A stretch of 64,000 bases of DNA from the NCBI RefSeq assembly GCF_026213295.1, contig NC_079414.1, forward strand, positions 6,377,847-6,441,846, given 5' to 3'. Shown here in pieces: positions 59,001-64,000 of the stretch (positions within the stretch are counted from its first letter, which is position 1; the number at the start of each line of letters is the position of its first letter). The notes below the pieces were generated by a model. That model did not search any database. It saw only the letters and a list, made by a program, of their open reading frames with translations, and had not been told where the DNA came from. The translations under genes and the position numbers were made by a program. This DNA comes from Gadus chalcogrammus. Taxonomy: Eukaryota > Chordata > Actinopteri > Gadiformes > Gadidae.

Positions 59001-59812
59001 CCAACTGAAAATAAGAACCTGGCAAACTGCATGTAATATGTATTATATAACTATAATAGCTACCGGAGAAATCAACAAACAAATACATCTTAATTTATTC
59101 CTACTTTACTTTAAATCATTAAATATTAGTAGGGGGGAGGAAAGCGTCTGCGTCTTTACAAAGACAGGTTACCTTAATTTCAGAACAGCCACTGAACCTT
59201 GAAAACTTAAAACACAGATATCCCAATCATACTAACGTTAGAAAATGTCACCGAAATTAGTTTCACTAGTTCACAGTAACGTTAACAGTATATTTTAAAA
59301 GTGATAACGTCAACGTTAGAGGTTGATAATAGAAAGGGCGCCAAAGAGTGCTAACGTTACCTCTAAGCTAAACAGAGATGTCCATTATCGAAGGCTAATT
59401 GAAAATAATTTGCACCATAACACTGTTTCTGGCATTAAAACACAATTAATTACGTCAACTAGTATCGTTTGTGCTATTATTAGCAGTTTACAGTGGACAT
59501 TTAGGGGCATACGTTCTAGCTAGCTAGTTAGTTTGTTCGTTTAAATTAGTATGTTGACGTGAATGTGTTGACCAATGTTCCATTTCAAATAAATGTTAAC
59601 TTCCAGAGGACAAGTTTGGATATAAACGAACATACAATACCTTTTAGTATTTCAGCTGCTACTTTATCCATGCCCGCTTCGTCCATAGTGTAGGCTAAAA
59701 CGAATTGCTGAGTCTCCTTCCAAATCCACGATGCAATCTGCTGAAAGTTCCGTCGTGCACCTGACCTTCTACGTAACGGACCTTTTTCGCGCTTTGATAT
59801 GGAAGCTACCAT
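52792..59812 (-). CDS. SAM-domain protein, SAMD3-like teleost family (8 recognised exons)
   Basis: The exons read, in order: 59641-59812, 57470-57594, 56887-57360, 56564-56780, 55548-55754, 53417-53561, 53192-53301 and 52792-53094, giving about 584 residues. Introns have GT/AG ends, and reading phases agree at six of seven junctions. The exception is exon 4 (ends phase 1) to exon 5 (starts phase 0), which implies a missed microexon, another splice site or a lesion. Residues about 47-93 resemble a SAM domain (protein-protein interaction). About 115-170 is Pro/Ser-rich. A basic stretch (PLRKKARRL) near 282 could be nuclear-targeting. The C-terminal half has HLTYPKCVATL and APPKKLGHASEALLH blocks, which I recall from uncharacterised, multicopy teleost proteins labelled 'SAMD3-like'. 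Molecular function is unknown. The start is the first ATG of an open exon ending in a good junction. All larger introns contain transposons. Confidence 0.7.
53192..53301 (-). CDS. SAM-like gene exon 7
   Basis: Acceptor TTAACAG|CACAGC, donor AAG|GTAAGA. It reads QQSIALMKALPDLFPSP, then PPKKLGHASEALLHILK, in phase on both sides. Confidence 0.7.
53417..53561 (-). CDS. SAM-like gene exon 6
   Basis: Acceptor GTGTTAG|CTAATG; the donor AAAG|GTTATT is weak but GT-type. It reads LMDELRRILDQGNPHFLPEL, then ERAQFYGVFKKVMRPPLLDK. It is in phase with exons 5 and 7. Confidence 0.65.
53640..55500 (+). mobile_element. SINE-like dispersed repeat, split by a hAT insertion (intron 5)
   Basis: The left part, 53,640-53,868, contains ATGAGACATTAAACCGAGGT, GTGGTCATTAAAGATCCC and TGGCACTTATTGCAAAGAG, phrases I recognise from a common teleost short repeat. 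The right part, 55,453-55,500, continues CCAGGTGGGTGCTACACATT. Removing the hAT element and one copy of CGCATCAC rejoins the repeat seamlessly. Family name not assigned. Confidence 0.6.
53869..55444. mobile_element. hAT-type transposon, 1,576 bp, in intron 5
   Basis: The left end is CAGGGGCGGACTGGCCATC and the right end CCCCAGTCCGCCCCTG, forming terminal inverted repeats. The 8-bp duplication CGCATCAC flanks both sides (53861-53868 and 55445-55452). The interior includes an open stretch at 54,213-54,536 of unknown meaning and a GATATAGATATC-rich spot near 54,540. No intact transposase, so it is non-autonomous or an internally deleted copy. Confidence 0.85.
55548..55754 (-). CDS. SAM-like gene exon 5
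   Basis: Acceptor CTGCAG|GACAGC, donor TAT|GTAAGC, 69 codons: DSLQYQARHYKTLQDMYK, then AQLLDLEFQSRRAFIDSD and RPVKILEAYPCFGEL. This highly conserved-looking block marks the start of the C-terminal domain. The acceptor gives phase 0 and so needs an intervening piece after exon 4. Confidence 0.7.
55991..56397. mobile_element. Palindromic MITE with arms of about 105 bp (intron 4)
   Basis: The left arm (about 55,991-56,100: CACGTCACCATTTTATAAAA, then CATCTCCCCTAGAG) pairs with the right arm (about 56,283-56,397: CTCTAGGGGAGACGGTG, then TTTTATAAAACGGTGGCGTG). Mismatches are scattered. The middle has a second inverted pair (TTTAGACGAGG / CCTCGTCTTAATCTAAA). It resembles a frequent teleost non-coding foldback family ending GGAACACGCCACC. 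Confidence 0.75.
56564..56780 (-). CDS. SAM-like gene exon 4 (basic, Ser/Thr-rich linker)
   Basis: Acceptor TTGTCAG|GAATAT, donor TATG|GTAAGT, 72 codons plus one base. It contains a KKQLLKRVQN helix, basic PLRKKARRL and an acidic Ser/Thr stretch (ETSTDETDDSTTST). It leaves phase 1, which does not match the obvious acceptor of exon 5. Confidence 0.7.
56887..57360 (-). CDS. SAM-like gene exon 3 (Pro/Ser linker and conserved block)
   Basis: Acceptor ATACAG|GGTC, donor TGG|GTAAGA, 158 codons in phase 0. It begins with a low-complexity Pro/Ser segment (TC-rich DNA, 57,190-57,310) likely to evolve fast. A structured region follows: TELELARSAFFDQQ, RCRLIRNTITSMIAIKR and ELTFMAKRLLDYYPRLRD. The last part resembles a helical segment conserved in the family, as far as I recall. 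Confidence 0.75.
57470..57594 (-). CDS. SAM-like gene exon 2 (SAM core)
   Basis: Acceptor TTTCAG|CTGC, donor GAG|GTAATG. The 42 codons carry LPSLTKEDLRDLFPG and FLRRRTIWRL, the pattern of the central and last helices of a SAM domain. It joins exon 1 in phase. A hAT element lies 53 bp upstream in intron 1. Confidence 0.75.
57648..58607 (-). mobile_element. hAT-like non-autonomous element, copy A (960 bp, intron 1)
   Basis: One end is CAGGGGTTTTCAAAGTG, the other TTTGAAAACCACTG, with TGCTAATA duplicated on both sides (57640-57647 and 58608-58615). It is nearly identical to the element at 61,929 but in reverse orientation. Internally a segment of about 170 bp is present twice, with ACACTTGTATCTTCAATA-type words on the minus strand. 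No transposase frame. Confidence 0.9.
58784..58920. repeat. 137-bp imperfect palindrome (foldback element, intron 1)
   Basis: The left arm from 58,784 (CCGGTGTCGTGCCAAAAAG) and the right arm ending at 58,920 (CTTTTTGGCACGACACCGG) pair over about 67 bp each, with only a few mismatches. Almost no spacer lies at the centre (near 58,852). It may form the core of a larger MITE. Short frames open in this segment on both strands are by-products of the palindrome. Confidence 0.85.
59641..59812 (-). CDS. SAM-like gene exon 1 (start codon)
   Basis: The ATG is at 59,812. The 57 codons begin MVASISKREKG and include an Arg-rich stretch (RRRSGARR) and the first SAM-like helix (MDKVAAEILK). The donor is AAAAG|GTATTG. 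It leaves one base, which completes the first codon of exon 2 (Ala). Confidence 0.7.
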
Positions 59813-60199
59813 TTCATAATGAGGGGTGACTGAAATATGTCAAATGTTAAAAATATTGATAGTATGCTTAAATGATGCAGTCATGGGTCAAATATCATAC
59901 AATTATTCCAAAAATATAACGTTACATTTCATTCCACATGTTAATTGCAGATGTTATTGTATACATAAAACTCTTGATCACAGTCCTTCCCTATAATTAG
60001 GTAATATCCTGAACCCACATGAAATTCATGTTGCCATCATGTTACGTTCTTTCCCCCGCAGTCACAATTCAACGAGGATACGTTCTTTCCCCCGCCGTTT
60101 TCGTGATCTTCATTTGCAACCTTACCTCATTGTTTGCTCTCAGTAAATTTCAAGATGCTTTGGAGATGCGTTATCTGCATGGTTTTTGTTACCTACTCA
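59813..60199. other. Upstream region of the SAM-like gene, no gene seen
   Basis: AT-rich sequence directly upstream of the exon 1 start codon on the minus strand. It should contain the 5' UTR and promoter, but I see no clear TATA box or first non-coding exon. TACGTTCTTTCCCCCGC is repeated at 60,043 and 60,082. Confidence 0.4.
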
Positions 60200-60660
60200 C
60201 TAAAACTGTTAATGAGCCATTATAATCGATTGCACAGTCGCAGCCCTGATTTCAGGTTGCTCTGTGGCATAGTCAGTTTCGTTCTCAGTGGGTGCTGGTC
60301 TCCGCCAGGGCTGCGCCTTGTCACCAATCCTGTTTGTGATATACATGGACAGGATATCGAGGCGTAGTCGTGGTGGGGAGGGGTTGCAGTTCGGTGGTCT
60401 GAGGATCTCGTCACTGCTTTTTGCAGATGATGTGGTCCTCATTGGATCATCGGCCTGTGACCTTCAGCACTCACTGGATCGGCTGGCGGCCGAGTGTGAA
60501 GCGGCTGGGATGAGGATCAGCACCGCTAAATCTGAGGCCATGACTCTTAGCAGGAAACCGGTGGATTGCTTACTCCGGGTAGGAAATGAGTCCTTAGCCC
60601 AAGTGAAGGAGTTCAAGTACCTCGGGGTCTTGTTCGCGAGTGAGGGTACTATGGAGTGTG
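60200..60660 (+). pseudogene. RTE-clade (Rex3-like) reverse transcriptase fragment
   Basis: The frame from 60,288 reads GLRQGCALSPILFVIYMDRI, then LLFADDVVLIGSSA with the catalytic F-A-D-D, AECEAAGMRISTAKSEAM and VKEFKYLGVLFASEGTMEC. This is the palm region of an RTE-type LINE as found in many fish. Homology stops abruptly at about 60,660. Upstream sequence seems related in another frame, with a break near GTGGGTGCTGG. Both ends are missing, so it is a dead internal fragment. The remainder of the open frame (to 60,764) is unrelated. Confidence 0.75.
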
Positions 60661-61176
60661 GCTTTATTTGTTTCACGGCTTTATTTGTGGAAATCATTCT
60701 ATTACAAATTGTGAGAATATGCGTGTTTTTTTTATTGGTGAAGATTATTATTAGGCTAATGTAGCTAGCTAGTTTAGTATGGAAGCCCATTCCCGCCACA
60801 GGGAAAAAAAAAAAAACACAAACTATCTCATAATTATGAGATTAAAAGTCATAATAACGAGATTTAAAGTCATAATTACGAGATTTAAAGTCATAATTAC
60901 GAGATTTAAAGTCATAATTACGAGATATAAAGTAGGGCTGCAGGATATATCGGCTATGTACGATATATCGATATAATTTCCAAGGGGATACAAGATTTGA
61001 CAATATCGTTTATATCGATATGCGTTAAAATGGTCAGTTTCCCCCGCAAGCGTCTACAGCGCTTGCCTTGGAGACTGTGAGCGCGACCCCTCCCCATCCC
61101 ACTCTGTCTTTCCGAACGTGCCGTGTGCAAAGACGCCTCATTCCCGCCCCCGCCGCCCCCTCACAACACAACAAGC

Positions 61177-61478
61177 ATGGATGATACCCGTAAAGAAAAC
61201 GAGACGGCGGCGGGAGACGAAATTGTTTCAAAGAGGAGAAACAACGGCTCCATAATGTGGAAATAGTTTGGGTTTAAAAAAAACAGATGAGCAGCAGCTG
61301 CAGGTCATCTGTAGAGAGTGTAGCAAAACCGTTGCGACTAAAAGTGGAAGCACGACAAATCTGTTCCACCATTTACAGCAGCGGCACAAAGTGCAGTAGG
61401 AGGAATGCGTAAAACTCCGTGGCTGTGCTGCTGCATCACCGGCCGCGACAGTTTCTTCTGCCCCGAAACCAGGGCCGG
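61177..61478 (+). pseudogene. Broken BED-type zinc finger of a hAT transposase
   Basis: From an ATG at 61,177 the frame reads MDDTRKENETAAGDE and reaches MWK before a TAG at 61,264, where the family has Trp. A run of eight A near 61,275 then shifts the frame. In the next frame VICRECSKTVATKSGSTTNL and FHHLQQRHK show the C-x2-C and distal His residues of a BED finger, which binds DNA in hAT transposases and ZBED proteins. The rest of the transposase is absent. Confidence 0.75.
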
Positions 61479-61928
61479 CGCTCGGCAAATGTGTTGGGGG
61501 CGCCCTCTGGTGACGCTCTTAATTAATTAATTAAAATATACGAAACAAGCGAAATGAAACCAAACATGTTCCCAAATGGAACGGAGAAGGGAGGGGGCGG
61601 GGGATTAAAGTTACGGCGCACTGAAACCCTCACCAAAGTACGCAGGACAATGCGACGAAGCCAATGCTCTTAATGGTAGCTAATGTGTGTAACCTACAGC
61701 TTTATATTGTTTTGCATAGGTGATTATTTTGTGAAGGTGAAAAACGTCCCTTTTTTTTTTTACATGTTCATTCAATTATGTTGAAAATAACGATACAAAA
61801 TCACATGTTGCATTCATACTGACCTATGTTTTAATAAAAGTGCTTGCAACATCTCACATGTGGCTTTTGACTTACAAAAAAAACATCTAACCCACTCTAG
61901 AAAATATCGAGATATATATCGTATATCG

Positions 61929-62867
61929 CAGTGGTTTTCAAACTGTGGGGCGCGCCCCCCCTGGGGGGCGCCAGAGTTCTTCAGGGGGGGCGCGACGTGA
62001 GAAAAAAATAAACCCGAAGAAAAACCTGAAAGTCGATGATTCAAATCATCAATCGTACTTCAACTGTAGAAGTAACCTAACTAAATCAATTTTCAACCGT
62101 TTATCTTCATGCAAACCATTTAACAAATCTACACACTTGTATCTTCAATAATATCCAAACAGAATTTCGATATCATTTAAAATTTCTTCAGAACCACCGT
62201 TTGTTTCATACCGCTTCGTTTTCAGCTGTTTTCATTGAAGACGTCTGCCCATTCTGATACACCTACTTCTAGACATCGTATCTCATTCATTTTTCAACCG
62301 TTTACCATCGTTCCAACCATTGAACAAATCTACACACTTGTATCTTCAATAATATCCAAACGGAATTTTGATAGCATTTATACTTTTTTCAGAATCACAG
62401 TTTTAGTTTCAAACCGGCATCGTTTTCAGTTTCTTATAATAATTTAGGTCACCATAGCAACGCCGGTAAACAAACCCCGCCGAATAGTCGAATCTCTGGA
62501 CTGAAAAAGCAGATCTGATTAGACTCTGAAAATTCAGAGTCGGGGACCCTGAATGAATCTGTAAACTGGCAGTTTACACAGATTAAGATGTTCAAATGTA
62601 TTTAAAAAAGGTTAAGCTAAAACATGCTTAGATAAAGTTGTTAAATTGTGTTAAGAAATGTGTTTAAAAACGCACAAAGATGTTGTAATGTTTCAGAAAT
62701 ATGTTTAAAATGTTTAAAAAATATGTTTCAAATGTTTTAAAATTATCATCAGAGATGTTTAAAATGTGTAAAATAATTAAGATAGCTTTCAAAACACAGG
62801 TCTTTAGAAAAAAAAAAAAAAAAATCTCTGAGGGGGGGCTCACTCTCTCACACTTTGAAAACCCCTG
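61929..62867 (+). mobile_element. hAT-like non-autonomous element, copy B (939 bp), nested
   Basis: The left end is CAGTGGTTTTCAAACTG, the right end CACTTTGAAAACCCCTG, with GTATATCG duplicated (61921-61928 and 62868-62875). It is the inverted twin of the element at 57,648, differing mainly in short runs (poly-A/C length) and scattered bases. It is inserted in the BED-finger hAT relic, in that element's CGATATATCG-rich right part. Confidence 0.9.
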
Positions 62868-63075
62868 GTATATCGCCATTCAGCCAAAAAATATTGGGAT
62901 ATCATATTTTGCCCATATCGTGCAGCCCTAATATAAAGTCATAATTATGAGATTATAAATCATAATTACGAGATTTAAAGTCATAATTATGAGATTAAAA
63001 GTCATAATTACGAGATTTAAAGTCATAATTATGAGATTTAAAGTGATAATAACGAGATATAAAGTCATGACATCT

Positions 63076-63345
63076 AGATGGTTTACATTAAGAGATCAGT
63101 GTCGTAACGTCATGGAGTTGGATCACCACATTGAGCAATATTTCCAAAGACGATATACAAATGATGAAATTCTGGCAGTATTGGCTGAGGTGCATGGGGT
63201 AGTGCTGAGCAAGCGGACACTTTTCTGAGAGAGACAGATTCTGAGAGAGAAAAGATTGTGGCGCAGGAAGGGCAAGACAGATGTGGCCGAGGTGGCAGCT
63301 TTCATTGAAGCGCAACTCCAAACGTCTGGGCAGTGTCATGGCCAG
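63076..63345 (+). pseudogene. Decayed transposase/integrase-like N-terminal region
   Basis: After the left 21-bp repeats one frame reads HHIEQYFQRRYTNDEILAVL, then GVVLSKRTLF and a stop at 63,226. Just beyond, in a related frame, come REKRLWRRKGKTDVAEVAAF, then IEAQLQTSGQCHG. This looks like a helix-turn-helix DNA-binding segment (residues recognising 'IEQYF...GYT..EI...L...HG...S.RTL' patterns) as found before the DDE core in some integrase-like proteins of fish. The family is from memory and tentative. The catalytic part is missing or replaced. Confidence 0.45.
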
Positions 63346-63905
63346 TACCGCGGGAAGTAGGGGTGCTGGGGGTGCTGCAGCACCCCCTGTCTGAGGCCCT
63401 GTCTTATCACAGAAAACGATTATTTCTAAAAACGCCGGCCAAAGTGGAGATTTCTGAAAACGCCGGTTATGTGTTGTCGTGTCAACGGGGAGAAACGGGA
63501 TTTTAGGTTCTGAAGCGTCACATTATGCACCAGGAAATGCTTAACGTCATGTGAGCGCCCGCTGTACCGTATTGGTCCGAATATAAACACAAACCCCACT
63601 GTAAGACGACCTATATTTGGAAAAAAGACCAGATCTTGTTTTTATAAATAAATAAATTGTATTCATTGAAATAATATACGAAAATAAAAAGGCATAGAAT
63701 AAAACACTGCATTGCCACTAAACAGTAGTGCAAATAGGCCGTACTGATGTGTACACCAAAGACTATTCCTGACACTCCTCTGCCCCGCTGTGTTCGCTCT
63801 GGCTGTGGTCGCTCCGCACTGTTTCGGCCTAGTAGCGCGTGCCGCTCTGTCGTGCCGATTTCGAACTTGAAGGAAGTGAGGTCAGGGGGCAGGCTAACCG
63901 TCGAA
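63346..63905. other. Interior of the outer transposon, unclassified sequence
   Basis: It holds a 20-bp palindrome at 63,368-63,387, then AACGCCGG words repeated at 63,431 and 63,459, then ATTGGTCCGAATATAAAC with AAGACGACCTATATTTGG near 63,570-63,620, suggestive of a further DNA repeat. An open minus-strand frame (63,611-63,934) shows no familiar domain. No gene seen. Confidence 0.4.
63368..63387. repeat. Perfect 20-bp palindrome
   Basis: GGGGGTGCTGCAGCACCCCC is its own reverse complement, with no spacer. Confidence 0.9.
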
Positions 63906-64000
63906 AGTCTCGTAATTATGACTTTAAATCTCATTATTATGACTTTTTTATCTCGTTATTATGACTTTATATCTCGTAATTATGACTTTAAATCTCGTAA

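Larger units (their letters stand above)
60933..62930 (+). mobile_element. hAT transposon relic with BED-finger exon, 1,998 bp
   Basis: TAGGGCTGCAGGATAT at the left and ATATCGTGCAGCCCTA at the right are terminal inverted repeats. ATATAAAG is duplicated on both sides (60925-60932 and 62931-62938). CGATATATCG words run inward from both ends. It keeps only the N-terminal BED-finger part of a transposase, so it is an internally deleted, non-autonomous derivative. It is interrupted by a second hAT-like element at 61,929-62,867. Its own insertion split the 21-bp tandem repeats of the outer element. Confidence 0.9.
60824..64000. mobile_element. DNA transposon with terminal 21-bp tandem repeats, right end beyond the window
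   Basis: A 21-bp unit containing AAAGTCATAATTACGAG is tandemly repeated at 60,830-60,932 and, after the nested insertion, at 62,931-63,070. The inverted form (CTCGTAATTATGACTTTA) fills 63,906-64,000. The two blocks form long repetitive terminal inverted repeats. Between them lies a decayed transposase-like ORF. The hAT insertion at 60,933 adds about 2 kb. The right terminus and any target duplication are not visible. Superfamily uncertain. Confidence 0.6.

Noticed and set aside
58711..59032. Several frames on both strands near 58.7-59.0 kb
   Set aside because: They fall on the 137-bp palindrome, so a frame on one strand mirrors one on the other. No splice or domain support.
1..64000. tRNA, rRNA or other structured RNA genes
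   Set aside because: No cloverleaf with A/B boxes or rRNA-like segment was found on reading. A tRNAscan or Infernal run would be decisive.

Overview
The window looks like intergenic and intronic DNA of a ray-finned (teleost) fish. The evidence is a dense load of teleost-type transposons: an L2-clade LINE ending in an AATAAAG plus (TTGCC)n tail, Rex-like LINE fragments, many hAT elements with 8-bp target duplications, and solo LTRs. It also holds one spliced minus-strand gene resembling the teleost multicopy 'SAM domain-containing protein 3-like' proteins. No bacterial-style gene organisation is present. All identifications were made by reading the sequence; no database search was run.

1-40,432: a tandem, macrosatellite-like array whose left end lies outside the window. 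Twenty-five copies of one landmark (ATGCTTGACACCC or a close variant) lie mostly 1,244-1,723 bp apart. A long unit (about 1.61 kb) carries old internal duplications (blocks A1-B1-B2-A2). A short unit (1,244 bp) lacks A2 and most of the head segment. A 59-62 bp minisatellite, present in 0-5 copies per unit, sets unit length in steps (1,244, 1,303, 1,362, 1,424). Most units repeat a CRE-like palindrome, a YY1-like CCGCCATCTTGG, a DR1-like element and two CTCF-core-like TAGGGGGCGC sites, all in one orientation. Three solo LTRs share the same target duplication and the same unit position, so one insertion was copied with the array. A 5'-truncated LINE interrupts the array at 37.3-38.5 kb. I consider the reading frames inside the array non-coding.

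40,433-50,850: mixed repeats. These include a perfect 15-bp hairpin, a 3 x 49-bp tandem repeat, and a 1,777-bp hAT element (TSD ATAACTAC) inserted in another repeat that starts GGTAACACTTTATAAT. A nearly full-length L2-type LINE (about 45,141-50,121) follows. Its ORF1 has an SGNH-esterase-like domain, and its ORF2 has endonuclease and YADD reverse transcriptase domains. Each ORF has at least one frameshift.

50,851-59,812, mainly minus strand: an unassigned terminal-exon-like ORF next to a transposon end, two large inverted repeats, a decayed copy of a terminal exon, and an eight-exon gene (52,792-59,812). The gene's introns contain a hAT element inside a SINE-like repeat, a palindromic MITE, another hAT element and a 137-bp inverted repeat.

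59,813-64,000: an RTE/Rex3-like RT fragment, then nested transposons. A 939-bp hAT-like element sits in a 1,998-bp BED-finger hAT relic. That relic sits in the terminal tandem repeats of a third element, which has a decayed transposase-like ORF and runs off the right edge.
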